The notes under the pieces: model-generated
The model's database searches: none
Seen by the model: only the letters and a program-made list of their open reading frames with translations
What the model was told of the DNA's origin: nothing
DNA from: Glycine soja
Taxonomy: Eukaryota > Streptophyta > Magnoliopsida > Fabales > Fabaceae
DNA: 64,000 nt
Reading direction: 5' to 3'
NCBI RefSeq assembly: GCF_004193775.1
Contig: NC_041016.1
Span: forward strand, 36,533,933-36,597,932
Shown: piece by piece, positions 12,288 to 23,504 of the stretch
Position numbering within the stretch: the first letter of the stretch is position 1
Layout of the letters: every line of letters starts with the position of its first letter
Program-made: the position numbers and the translations under genes

Positions 12288-12440
12288 TCATTTAAGTAAT
12301 TTTGTGTTGTTTGGAGAATGTATATCACAGAAAAATTTACCTTTATTTTTCATAAGAAAATTAATGGAGTTTTCCTTTTAAAAGTTGAAATTTACGCTGC
12401 TTAGAGTAGTGATATCGTAGCGACGAGGCGGGTCGTTACA

Positions 12441-12631
12441 AACATCGCCACATAAACATCGGTTTTTGAAAAATCGATATTAACATCATCATGTTAACAT
12501 CAGTTTTTGAAAATATTAATGTTAGAAAAATCAGTTCATTTACAAAAATGCTATCGCTCTTTCATTAACATCGGTTTTATAAAAAATCGATGTTAAAGTA
12601 GCTATGTTGAAAGCGTTTTTTCTTGTAGTGT
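12441..12631. mobile_element. CACTA-type transposon end with ACATCGGTT subterminal repeats
   Basis: The array alternates ACATCGGTTTTT and AATCGATGTTAA words (12458, 12500, 12570 and others) and ends TTTTTTCTTGTAGTG at 12631, whose complement CACTACAAG is a CACTA terminus. Such inverted subterminal words are the known binding-site type for En/Spm-like TNPA proteins. The body of the element would lie to the left, but LTR X abuts it at 12440, so only this end remains. Confidence 0.65.
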
Positions 12632-12978
12632 TTTTTAATTTGAAAAAGCTATTGCAGAATTTTGTATTGGTAAGCAAATTTAAAAATTTGGCAACTTAAC
12701 AAAAATTGGTTACAACTAAAAGATATAGGGGAATCTTGATAAATAGTTTGTTGCCGATAGTGTATAGGGTACCAAATAGGCTTACTCCTGCTTATGCCAT
12801 ATCATATTTATGCTATGGTAACTTAATGCGTGCATACAGCACACTATAAGTTATATATCAAACAAATTTATATGCAAGGCATTTGGAAAATTTGTGACAT
12901 GCCAAACAAGTGCCCCAAACTCCAAAATAATTGCAAGAAGTGTCAGTAACTTGTTATGAACCTGCTTAATGCAAAATA
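12632..12978. other. No recognised feature
   Basis: AT-rich spacer between the CACTA end and the solo LTR. I see no coding or repeat signal in it. Confidence 0.4.
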
Positions 12979-14660
12979 TGTTGGATCAAGTGGCCTTAGA
13001 ATAATTAAGAAGGGGGGGTTGAATTAATTATTCCTAAATCTTTACTCATTAAAATTTACTCTTCTAAGGCTTTTACTATGTTGTTAAGTAAATGAAGAAT
13101 AGAAAAGAAACTTAATCAAAAGTAAAAGCGGGAATTAAAGTACACAACGGAAATTAAAAGAGTAGGGAAGAAGGAGACAAACACACAAGAGTTTTTATAC
13201 TGGTTCGGCAACAACCCGTGTCTACATCTAGTCCCCAAGCGACCTGCGGTCCTTGAGATTTCTTTTCAACCTTGTAAACATCCTTTTACAAGCAAAGATT
13301 CACAAGAGATGTACCCTCCCTTGTTCTCTTTGAACAACCTTGTGGATGTACCCTCCACTAGAACTGATCCACAAGAGATGTACCCTCTCTTGTTCTCAGT
13401 CAACAACCCAAGTAGATGTACCCTCTACTTGTACCACAAAGGATGTACCCTCCAATGTGTTAAGACAAATTTCTTAGGCGGTTAAACCTTTGAAACTTTG
13501 TGAATGAGGATACAAAAGAATTCTCAGGTGGTTAGTCCTTTGAAATATTTTGTATATGGGAAAGGGAAGAATCAAAAGAATTCTCAGACTGTGTCGTTTT
13601 GAATTCTTTGACAAGGGAGAAGGGAGACACAAAAGAATTCAAGCGGTTAGTCCTTTGTTCTTTTGGAAAAGGGAGAAGAGAGACACAAAAAGAATTCAGG
13701 CGGTTAGTCCTTGGCGAATTCTTTTTGGCAAAGGGAGAAGGGAATGAAAAAGATGAATAACACAAGTTTTCAAGGTTTGGAAAACTAGAAAACTTTGGAA
13801 AGCTTAAAAGGAAGAAGAAGAAGAAGTTCAAAGAGACTTAGAAATCAATTGGCAAAAGTTTGTTATCTAAAGAATGAATTTTGAAAAGATACATTCAAAT
13901 ACAAATCAAAGCCTTGCTTTTATAGACTCTTCATGTCTGGTCAAGAGAACCATTAGAACAGTTATAACCTTTAGAAAAACTTAAAAAACCATTTGAAAAA
14001 GTTGAAAACTATTGGAAGAGTTGCATCTTTTGATTTTGTTCAGAAACTATCACTGGTAATCGATTACCAAATCAGTGTAATCGATTACACAAAGCTTTTT
14101 GTGAAAGGATGTGACTCTTCACAATTAAATTTGAATTCCAACGTTCAAACACACTGGTAATCGATTACCAAATCATTGTAATCAATTACAACATTTTGAA
14201 ATCAATTGGAACGTTGTAAATTCAGTTGAAGGATTTTTGAAAACCATTTTGCTACTGGTAATCGATTACAACAATCTGGTAATTGATTACCAGAGAGTAA
14301 AAACTCTTTGGTAAAAAGTTTTGAGAAAAATTCATGTGCTACTCAGTTTTTGAAAAAACTTTTTAATACTTATCTTGATTAAGTCTTCTCTTGATTCTTG
14401 ATTCTTGAATCTTGAATCTTGAATCTTGATCTTGATTCTTGGAACTTGAATCTTGAAACTTGATTCTTGATTCTTGAATTCAACTTTCCTCTTGATCCTT
14501 GAAGTGTACTTGATTCAATCTTGAACTCATTCTTTGATTCTTGAGATCATCATCTTTGTTATCATGAAGTGTTCTTGACTTTTGAGTTTTTTGTCATCAT
14601 CTTTGTTATCATCAAAACTCTTTGAATCAATCTTGATTCATCATGAAGCTTGCTTCTACA
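12979..14660 (-). mobile_element. Solo LTR 1 of the GTAATCGATTAC family (1,682 bp)
   Basis: It begins TGTTGGATCAAGTGG and ends TTGCTTCTACA, flanked by AAATA on both sides (12974-12978 and 14661-14665), a perfect 5 bp target duplication. A TATAAAAG box on the minus strand at 13924-13918 sets the orientation. Upstream of it (14056-14300) are four exact GTAATCGATTAC palindromes and two one-base variants. Downstream lie repeated GATGTACCCTCC and GGCGGTTAGTCCTTTG phrases. The U3 start (14390-14640) is rich in CTTGATTCTTGAATC repeats. No internal genes. Confidence 0.92.
14056..14300. promoter_or_regulatory. Cluster of GTAATCGATTAC palindromes in solo LTR 1
   Basis: Exact 12 bp palindromes at 14056, 14077, 14157 and 14258, plus variants with one change near 14176 and 14279. 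They lie 130-380 bp upstream of the LTR TATA box. Equivalent clusters are found in solo LTR 2 (24587-24900) and solo LTR 3 (38390-38605). Function is inferred, not known. Confidence 0.5.
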
Positions 14661-14665
14661 AAATA

Positions 14666-15295
14666 ATGAGATAGTGAGCTAAATTACTCACAATAACAGG
14701 ATCCTTATCACTAGTTATCTCTATTGGTGCTCCAAGCAGTCTATAGATTTAATAGAGACAAACTTCAACATGTTTCCTAACTAAACTACAAATGAAAAAG
14801 AGACCAAGCTTACCTCGAACCCAAACAGTGACAATGGCAGTGAGATCTAACAAAATGGCACGAAACTTGAAGCTTTCCTCGTACCTCAATCAGCAATACT
14901 GCAACTAAAGACGTATTATTATTATAATCATCAATAAAACATGAACACCCACGGAAAATTAGCATACACGAAGTTGACCTACGTACCTCACGGAGAAAGC
15001 TTTGAGCTTTGAGCACCCACAAGTGTTTCAGCACCCTAGTACCAAGAGTGTATGTAGGGTTTTCTTCGAGCCACACTTCCAAGAGCAGTGTAGGGGTTCT
15101 GTGGGTTTGAGCGAGGGGTTTCCGGCAGTATTGAAAACAATGTGGGACAATGTGGGTGTCGAGGGAGCGGTTTCCGACAGATTTCAGGCGGGAGGAGAAA
15201 GAGAAGAGCAATTTCAGGCAGGAGAACAAAGAGAAGAGGGAGGGCAAGATTTTCGAGCGCGCGAGTTGTGAAATGTCAAGTTTTAACTTATAAAC
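14666..15295. other. Leader-like, GC-richer block between repeats
   Basis: A minus-strand frame (15247-14810) is open for 145 codons but matches no family I know. The DNA resembles a plant 5' leader (TCTTCTCTTTGTTCTC-type pyrimidine runs and CCCTCGCTCAAACCCACAG). It may be internal, possibly captured, sequence of the CACTA element whose end follows at 15296. Confidence 0.3.
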
Positions 15296-15695
15296 ATAAC
15301 AACATCGGTTTTTTAAGGATAACCGATGTTACCTGAATATAGTTAACATCGATTTTGGAAAAACCGATGTTAACATCAAATAGATTACATCGGTTTTAAA
15401 AAACTGATGTTAAGATTAACTCCTTAATATCGACTTTCTCAAAACCAATGTTAACTCTATGAAATTAACATCGGTTTTGCCAAAACCGATGTTACCATAT
15501 TCATCTTAACATCATGTTAACATCGATTTTTTAAATAACTGATGTTAACGTGAAGTAGTTAACATCGATTTTGCTAAAACCGATGTTAAGTAACTCCATT
15601 TAATTACAAAAATGTCACCGCGCTTTCTTTAACATCGGTTTTTGAAATAACCGATGTTAATGGAGCAATGTAGAAAGCCTTTTTTTTTAGAAGTG
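15296..15695. mobile_element. CACTA-type end array (ACATCGGTT / AACCGATGT words)
   Basis: At least eight alternating copies of AACATCGGTTTT and AACCGATGTTAA between 15303 and 15660, followed by TTTTTTTTTAGAAGTG, close to a CACTA-type terminus in reverse (CACTTCTAAAA). It is the same word family as 12441-12631 and 22418-22607. Confidence 0.6.
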
Positions 15696-15696
15696 C

Positions 15697-16077
15697 CGCA
15701 ACCTGCGCCTATCACGGAGGTGCTTCGAGGCATTCCATAGAGCAGTGCGTGGCCTTCAAGCACAAGGTACAAAGCTTGATTGACACGGGATGATTAACGT
15801 TTCAAGAGGACAGTCCGAATGTAAGGGCTAATCCACTTGCCAGTCATGGAGGCTCGACTGTTAATGCAGTGGAGGAATGAGAGTCTCGGGGGTTGAAACG
15901 GATGGGAGACGTGTCAACCTCTAGAAGGTTCATTTTGAAAACACTGTGTGAAGCGAATATGATTCGCCTTGAGGGTGACAAGGGAGAGTCCTGTTTAATG
16001 CATCCATGGGCAAAGCATGACATGAAGACGTGCCTAATGCCGAAAGAATTGTTACAAGGGATATACCCATCGTAAGA
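15697..16077 (+). pseudogene. Fragment of Ogre-type Ty3/gypsy gag-pol
   Basis: The frame reads CAYHGGASRHSIEQCVAFKH, VQSLIDTGW and later LEGDKGESCLMHPWAKHDM, the gag/zinc-knuckle-to-protease linker of Ogre/Tat-type polyproteins (Cys-X2-His spacing, then PNVRANPLASHGG). In-frame stops occur near 15801 and 15876. No LTR or flanking duplication is attached, so this is a stranded scrap directly next to the CACTA end. Confidence 0.6.
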
Positions 16078-16175
16078 AACATTAACAAGCACACTCTAGA
16101 CACACTACTGATTTTAATTTATTGAAAATTGCATATTTTAGTAGTAGTTTTTACTTTTTATTAGTATTATTTTCT

Positions 16176-17431
16176 TTATAGCTTTTTGACGATCTCTTCT
16201 GGCTTGACAAGATAAGCATCAACATCTTTAACAGATTGGTTGCAGAATTCAATGTAGCCGAATGGGGGATGAACATCTTCAGTGACCCTCTCATATTCAA
16301 CACTCCATTTAATTGCAGCACTGCCATCCTTCTTATCAATTGCTTGAAAGATGAGGTTAAAGACCTTAAACTGCTTATCGATATCTTCACCAAAGAGCTT
16401 GAATACCATAGTTTTGTTCTGCTCATCAATAGACTCAATAATTTCCTGACATGTTACTGACTTACCGTCTGCTGTTTCACAAGAAATTAGCCAAGATCAA
16501 TATCACATCATAAACACTACATAAGAAATTTAGAAAAATAATTATTATTGACCCATTTTCTAATTTAATGAGAAACACATGTATGCTCAATAATAATATG
16601 TAATTTTTTGGGATATTCGTCTCTAAATTTAGAGTTTAAGGTTGATAATTTAGGGTTTAAATTAATTTATACATAAGTTAATTTTTTTTAGGAAATACAT
16701 AGGTTATTTTACAGAAACTTTTTATCTAATTTAAAAAAACATTTAATTCTTGCATCAACTAATTTTAATTGATAAGAGAAATTTAATTAATTTTATGTTC
16801 TTGTTTTCTTTACCTATTACTTTCTACATCTTATTATGATGGACATAATTGACATGTAAGTTATTTTATACGGACTAAGAAAATTAATAAATAGATAAAT
16901 GAAAACAAATATTTTATAAAATTAACCTCATCAGTAATTTATTTCTATTTTTTTATTTATCATTAATATTAATATAAATATATAAATAAAAAATTATTTA
17001 ATGTTATATGAAAAAGAATAAAATGATAATTATTTTAATTTTTTTAATGATTATTATAGAACGAAAAAAGTAATATTTATTGAGAATTAGTTTTATCCAA
17101 ACAATGTCCAAACCTTCTTTCATAAATTAAAATTTACTTATGTATGCTAATTTATATAAGTTGTTTCATTTAATTAGTGTTATGTGCGTTTATGAGAAAC
17201 ATATAAAAAAAATCTATATATGCAGAACTATTGAAGCATATTACCTATGGTATAAGTCCAGTGTTTGACCGAATCATTGATATGCCAATCATCACCTTGA
17301 TGGAGCTTAGCGCCATGAATTCTTTCAGCAATGTTCTGAATATGGTGGAGTTGCTTTGAAAAGATATTGAACCACTTCTCTGCGGTTGCGAGGACCCCGA
17401 CTTCAATGCTAATTATTCCAGCAAGTGACAT
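16176..17431 (-). CDS. Major latex protein-like (MLP/Bet v 1 family) protein, two exons
   Basis: MLPs are small cytosolic proteins of the START-like Bet v 1 fold that bind hydrophobic ligands. They are often linked to stress or development, but the ligand here is unknown. Exon 1 is 17431-17245 and exon 2 is 16471-16176, with GT/AG borders; the phase-1 join gives WTYTIADGKSV without a shift. The product is 160 residues, close to the usual ~150. It has the family start MSLAGIISIEVGV, the KLHQGDDWH and VKHWTYTI motifs at about residues 42-60, and the C-terminal GYIEFCNQSVKDVDAYL. No stop or frameshift is seen, and the intron position after KHWTYT is typical. Neighbours are repeat debris on both sides, so it stands alone. 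It is the only protein gene in the window that looks fully intact. Confidence 0.9.
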
Positions 17432-17499
17432 GATCTAGAAACAAAATAACAGTGGAAAGAAACGGGACAATCTAAAGAGAGATGAGAAGCATGCAATCA

Positions 17500-19230
17500 T
17501 GTCACACCCTAAATAGAAAATATTGATCTTACCTTCTCGAGTACTCCTACACCTGTCACCCAATTGAATGAATTATGGGATTCTACAACTAAGTATTTTA
17601 AGATTTAAATAATTTTTTTATTACTATAAAATGTAATATATTTTATTGTAGTATTTTTATAATAATTATTGTCATTACATGAAATCAGAAATTAACTTAA
17701 GTAAAAATATTTATTTTAATTTATTTATAAAAATACAAACAAATTTTTCTCGTTTTGAAAGTCAAAGGTTAAAATAAATAATGTGTCTTCACGTCTAGAT
17801 AAGCATATCCACAAAATCTCCAACAATAGGAGACCACCTCTTATCCATCACTCCCTGCACATGTCAGATATGGGATCATCACAAACACAAATGACGCGTG
17901 TAACAATGCAAGAGTAAGTTTACAAAAAGTAAACATACTAAAACAGGATAAAAGTTGACATGTTAAAGCATGATCTACTATCATCACATATTTAATATAG
18001 CATGCATGCATAAATCATACATAAAGCATAAGTCTCAGAATCCACACAACAAAGAATATCATAACAATCATTAGTTCATCAATCATCATATCAAAATTCA
18101 ATCATCATACACCATCATCATCATTATCATCACTCAATCATCATCACCATGATTTATCCATCAATCATCAACACCAAAGACAAACTCGACTTCATGGAGA
18201 TTTCATCTTTTGAGTGATTAACCCAAGTACATTTCTTAACATAGTCGCACAATATGATCTAACCATTCAAGGAGATTCGAATTAAACCTACGGAAGAAAT
18301 ATGGTTTTAGCAAAAATGGATGAATATGAGTAGTGGCTTACCTCGATAAGGATTGCAAAGACATTAACCTATCTAGGGATTCACCCACCCATCCATTATA
18401 TAGGCTCATTCATTGTTAGCCACCACAACAACCTCCAACACTAAATTGAGGGCCTTTTTAGCACCCTCAACTTATGTGCCTACTCACAACAACAACACTT
18501 AGATTCCTTGAGAGTTTTACGTATGACACATCCGTACCCACCATCTCACTCATGGTCAATCTCAAGTATCCAAGTTTCACCATCAACAACAATTCATCCC
18601 ATATAAACAAAAAGGATCATTAATCCTCTTGAGAAGTAGTTCTCAACACTAAGCGAGATTCCCAAGTGGCTTTAGTGAGACACAGTTCTGGCATGGAACT
18701 CACCCTCCTAAGTATATCATTTTCCAACAACAACAAAATCTCCCCAACGGATATAGCTAACTCTTTTTCACACGTACGAATGGTTCTAATAGGTGCCAAA
18801 TTTCAGTTATTTTCAGGATTAAATTGTTACCACTTATCTTTTAATTATAACAACTTTCTTATAAACTACCCTCAAATCTAGTTGTTTTACATATATTGTA
18901 CATTTACTAACGTTGTTGTTTAAATATGAAAGATTCATTCATAATTTTGTAGGTTTTGATGATTGTTTGTTAGATCCAGAAATAAGGTCAAAAGGAAGGG
19001 CAAAATGATCTTTTCACAAAGATTTCTAACCCCAAATTCGCCTGGGCTAGCAACCAGTTTTGCTAGACTAAAGATTTTACTTCAATCCTAAGCAAGCAAC
19101 TCGCCTGGGCAAATTTTTCCGCTCTCCTAGGCTATTTTCTATAAATGGCCATGCATGTTGAAGGGAGAAATGATCCCAACAACCTTCAAAGTAGAGAAAA
19201 ATGCAAAGAAGGAGAAAAGGAATAGTGGTA
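17500..19230 (+). mobile_element. LTR-like debris, boundaries unresolved
   Basis: It starts like an LTR (TGTCACACCCTAAATAG at 17500) and contains CATCATCA-rich tracts (18070-18170). Two CGCCTGGGC words at 19039 and 19101 precede a TATA box (TATAAATGG, 19140-19146). The end is cut by the MITE at 19231. No target duplication could be matched and no genes are visible. Confidence 0.4.
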
Positions 19231-19552
19231 CTACTGCAAAACAAACATTTAACGACGGTTTACAAAGACATTTAACGACGATTTATAGAGACATTTAACG
19301 ATGATTTACAAAGACATTTAATAATGATTGCGAACCGTCTTTATATAGAATGTCATTGAAAGTTGAAACTTTTAAAAGGTACTTTCTAAGACGATTGTTA
19401 ATTGACAACCATCTTAGAAAGTAAGACGGTTCTTATCTTGAACCGTCTTAAAAACTTCACTTTGACGGTTATCAGTTAATAACCGTCTTAGAAAGGTTTT
19501 CTAAGACGGTCCAAATAAGAATTGTCTTAGAAAGATTACTTTCTAAGACGTG
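19231..19552. mobile_element. Small CACTA-like MITE with TTTAACGACGG / CTAAGACGGTT words
   Basis: It begins (T)ACTACTGCAAAACA and is made of repeated ACATTTAACGACGG and TTCTAAGACGGTT words with inverted copies (AACCGTCTTAGAAAG). It breaks the GH1 exon after the codons for KHWT. The right end lacks a clean terminus. Confidence 0.5.
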
Positions 19553-20833
19553 AGTCCAATGCTTGACTCGATCTCCATATATTTTAAAAAGGACTTCGCA
19601 ATAATCTTTGTAATAATTATTGAAAAAATAATTTTTTTTAATAATCATAATTAGCATGATATGAAATTCTATATCATTTGGTGTGGACTAATTCCATGAA
19701 AACAAATTTTCTACAAGAGATTGTGTAGAAAGTTACTTCCACAATGGAGCTATTCAAGAAGCCCCCAGTGTTTTTCTGAATAGCAAGAGGATAGTCAAAG
19801 TGCAAGTTCGTCTCGAAGGGTGTAATGCCTAAATATATAATGCTAAACAAATTAAAAACCTATGCTCATGAAATTAATGGTGGTGACACGAGAGTGGAGA
19901 TATAAATGAATTTTATGTTTCTTTAATTAAAGATTAAATTACTATATGTCCTAAAGTACTAACAAACAAAAAATGATTGAGTTTTTGGTTCAAAAAATTT
20001 GGTATAAGCTGCTAACTTACTCCAACGGAAAAAAATATGAGAATATATTAGCAAAAAATTTGGTATATATATTAAATTACATGATTTTGAAATTTTTACC
20101 AGGTAAAAGTCCACTCCATGAAATGGACATTCTGTAAGAATTTATTCCAAGATTCTTCAAATGTTGAACGTCTTCCTACAAAATCATTAAAAATAAATCA
20201 AGTAATATAAAAATAAAACACAATATCAAACACGTGTTTGTACACAATCTTATATCTTATATTCGTGTAACTCGTTCCCACTCACCTTGTATCGCCTATA
20301 ATGCTGAATCATCGTAGGAAACTTATCACCGTCTATAAACGCTCCTGGTTATTAAAGAAGAAAGAAAAGTAACTAAAGATTGTTAGAAAAAAATGATGAT
20401 AAAATAAAGTAACATATATTATGCGTTTAATATATTTCCATTAATTATATCTTAAAAAGCATTTATATGTTATAGTGAACCTTTATTACGGTTAACTCTA
20501 TCATCCCATACACTTGGTCCTCTTCCTCCTTCACTAGCTGCTCCTTCAACCTATATTAAGATATTACGTAATAACTTGTTAATAATAAACTACCTTAATA
20601 CTAAGATATTATGTTAGCCTAAAACTTTTGGGTTCCTGTAAAGCAGATGTTCCTTCTCCAAACAAGAAGTCAGATGGAAATGACCCTGGTTTTGGAAAGT
20701 GAGAACGTCTTTGTAAATCTACCAAAGAAGAATCAACAGTTTTGAAATAAAAACAAAAAGTGAATAGTTTTAAAATCGATATACTAATACAAATATGGTT
20801 AAATAAAAACAAGTAATACAAATTGAATTTCAA
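19553..20833 (-). pseudogene. Truncated glycoside hydrolase family 1 beta-glucosidase gene
   Basis: Plant GH1 enzymes hydrolyse beta-glucosides with two catalytic glutamates. Exon pieces in order on the minus strand encode SDFLFGEGTSALQ (about 20690-20650), VEGAASEGGRGPSVWDD (20550-20480), DKFPTMIQHYRRYK (20340-20285), [20 protein letters not shown] (20177-20100), TPFETNLHFDYPLAIQK with GGFLNSSIVE (19835-19735), and KDYCEVLFKIYGDRVKHWT (19610-19553). The frame is then cut by the MITE exactly before the TLNEP motif that holds the acid/base glutamate, and the ITENG nucleophile region is absent from the window. GTSAYQ reads GTSALQ. An upstream hydrophobic stretch (MKFNLYYLFLF) could be a signal peptide. 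It cannot encode an active enzyme. Confidence 0.85.
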
Positions 20834-21012
20834 CGGAAGGACATGATTGTCTTTTCATAAGATTAACCCAATCATGTACTGTAAAATGAAGTTTGCTTCT
20901 AGTTAGACTCAAACGAGTACATTGTAATTATAATTGTTGCTTTTAATTATATATAAAGTTTGATCAATGAATTTAAAAAGGCAAACTAATATTATAATTA
21001 TTATTGAAAAAA

Positions 21013-22290
21013 CTAACCTCTTCCTTTTTGGTTATTGAAAAAAGTTTGCGGATCTTTCGATAGTAGCTAGGTGGCTCCTGTAAATATACCCAAAAAACAT
21101 TAAAATGTTAATAAGCATATACAAAAGCAATTTTCTTGTTACTTTTTCTTTTCTTTTCCCCTTTTACGCACGTACTGATGGAATTTTTAATTGCTTAAAA
21201 ACTTACCTTCTTTTCATTTAATTATTAATTTTAATTTTAATAACATAATTATAAAGTAGAAAAATTATAATATTTATAAGAATTAAAAAAAAGAAGAAAA
21301 TAAAATTAAAAATTTACAATTTTTTAAGAGTAAAAGTTTAATTAGATTTTTTTTAGAATAATATAGTTTTTTTAAAACTAAAAAATAAATTAGATAAATA
21401 AATGATCAATTATATTTTATTTAAATTGTAAAGTTAATTAAATAATTAATAAAAACGGGATTAAAAAAAAGTGAATCAATTACTAATTTAGTTTGATAAG
21501 GATTAAGGGGTCTGTATCCTATAAAGTGAGCAACTCACTCACGATGAGAAATCAACTATCAATATTATGTATGGACTTGGGGAAAGAATAAGATCGAGTG
21601 CCAACTGCCAAGAGAAGTTATGGAAAACTTTGGAAAAGAAAAGTGACCATTGGCTCAAATATGGTTTTTATTATCCTGGTTGTTCCTGAACCAGCAATTT
21701 TTCTGAATGGAATCGTGCAAGCTCAATGTTTACTTGTTTCACGGTTGCAGCAAAATATAGTTTTTTTATAAGGAAAAAATGTTTTGGCCAGACTCGGCAT
21801 GGCATAGTAAATACCTATTTTTAAATTCTCTACAAGATACTATTTACTCATGGAATCGGACCATGTACAGTTAGCAACACTTGTTTATACTCATGGATTA
21901 TACACAACAGCGTAAAGCAATAGCATCTTTACCACAACCAAATACATCAAGACTCAAGGAAGGATTGGGAAGAAAGAGCAGTGGAGGAAGAGCCTTAACT
22001 TACCCAAATACATCCCCTCAGTAAAGCACATTCATTTTCCAAAAACATGGGAGCTTCCATGCACTCCATTGCCCAAGCATGAAGGCAAAGACGCACACAA
22101 GCATCATATGCAATCACTCCATGCCATGGACCAAGAGCACTAAAATGAATTTGCATATTAGCGCACATTCAAGGAGATAAATATTCAGCACAATAAAGAA
22201 CACGTAAAATACCTTGCATGAAATGTTGGAAGGCGAGGTGGGTGTGAATTTGAAGATGTAGCAGCCTCTGAACCAGTAGCAATTCTGTGA
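21013..22290 (-). pseudogene. Fragment of a conserved plant gene of unknown function
   Basis: Three minus-strand exon-like pieces are visible: about 22285-22213 (ends PPRLPTFHA), about 22141-22006 (ALGPWHGVIAYDACVRLCL, then MEAPMFLENECALLR) and about 21078-21015 (EPPSYYRKIRKLFSI). Splice consensus borders flank the first two. I remember the GPWHGVIAYDACVRLCLHAW motif from a conserved plant protein but cannot name it. Upstream exons are missing because the CACTA element begins at 22387. It is probably a truncated copy. Confidence 0.55.
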
Positions 22291-22417
22291 ACATAAATCA
22301 AGATTAAATAATATTGGATTGCTATACATTCCTATAACTTGTTTGGCTGGGAAGGAATGCTATACAATTATTATCCAATATACTAACACTATTAGAAAAT
22401 ATGTTTTTAACGTAAAA

Positions 22418-22607
22418 TTGACAACATCGGTTATTTAAATAACCGATGTTATATAATAAGAATTACACAAAAAAATGTATGAATGTTGACAGTTCACATC
22501 GGTTTCTATAAAAACCGATGTTAACTTATACGTTAACATCGGTTTTGTATAAAATTCGATGTTAACTTCCAAACGTTAACATCGGTTTCAATCAAAAATC
22601 GATGTTG
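22418..22607. repeat. CACTA subterminal repeat array
   Basis: ACATCGGTTATTTAAATAACC at 22422 forms a perfect hairpin with the following GATGT. Further ACATCGGTTT and ACCGATGTTAAC words lie at 22497, 22532 and 22578. This is the likely TNPA-type binding region. Confidence 0.7.
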
Positions 22608-22932
22608 TTATTAGGATTTTTTTTTAAATACACTTTCTATTTTTACAAAAAACCCAAAATTTAACCTGTAAATTTCAAATCAGACCACACAACACAACAT
22701 ATATCATTTGCATTCTGCTTTCAAACAGTTTTTAGCAGAAAGCTAGATAGTAAACTATCAATTGTAAAAAATCAATTGATAACTATGAATAAATAATTTA
22801 TTAACAACTATCAATAAAAAATATTCAATGTTAAAATGAAATAACAATTGTAAAAAATGTAAAGCAAGCTAGTAAACTAATTAAGTAACCTAAAATTACA
22901 TAGTTCCCTAACATCCTAAGTTCCCTAACATC
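22608..22932. other. CACTA 3' untranslated region
   Basis: AT-rich non-coding DNA between the subterminal array and the stop codon of the protease-domain gene. Confidence 0.5.
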
Positions 22933-23504
22933 CTAAGTTTGATTTCTAACTTTGAGATAATATTGTGCCCACTGGATGCGAAGCGCCTTCAATCTCTTTG
23001 CTTCCAATGGTCTAACATCTTTAAAATATTGCATGATCAAATAAAACATAAGTTAATAATGTAATATCAATGATAAGAAAATCAACTTGGTTTGAAATAA
23101 ACAATTACCCGTTTCCCAATTATTCCTGACACTTCTTAAGATTATAGTGGACATCCAATGTATGACGTAATAGCCACACTCAGTACTTCCTTTTTGTTTA
23201 TTACACTAAATACATAATGAAATTTGGATATTAAACGTTAACTACAATTAGTGTACACACACATAAAATATATATAAGTAGAAGTTTTATTTAAATCATG
23301 TACCTTTACAACAATCCACCTAGCACCAACCTTCGATTTAGGTTGTGGAGTATCATCAAGTCCTTTCAAAGCACTGTTAAATACAAGGAACATTAAAATA
23401 TTGATGTTGTTGAGTAATGCTAATGCAAATGTATTGAAAAATAATACTGACCTGTTAATTATTCCTTTAAGGTAGTTGTTTGGCCTGTTATGCAAGGAAC
23501 AAAA

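Larger units (their letters stand above)
6883..12440 (+). mobile_element. Solo LTR X (about 2.97 kb without the nested copy), plus orientation
   Basis: The unit starts TGTAACACCCTGAAAT at 6883 and ends GGGTCGTTACA at 12440, and is split at 7655/10238 by copy Y of the same family. A TATA box (TATAAATA) lies at 7385-7392, preceded by CGCTAAGCG-type words at 7200-7370. There is no coding sequence and no second LTR. The outer flanks (CCTTT on the left, AACAT on the right) do not match, so either one end has recombined or it is not a simple solo LTR. X also has about 350 bp (around 10245-10580) that Y lacks. Confidence 0.75.

Noticed and set aside
13320..13740. Regularly spaced GATGTACCCTCC and GGCGGTTAGTCCTTTG phrases in a solo LTR
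   Set aside because: First considered as an independent tandem array, but they are part of the LTR leader in copies 1 and 2 and mostly deleted in copy 3.
14810..15271. 145-codon minus and 89-codon plus frames
   Set aside because: Overlapping on opposite strands with no recognisable motif; the GC-richer composition is enough to keep them open.
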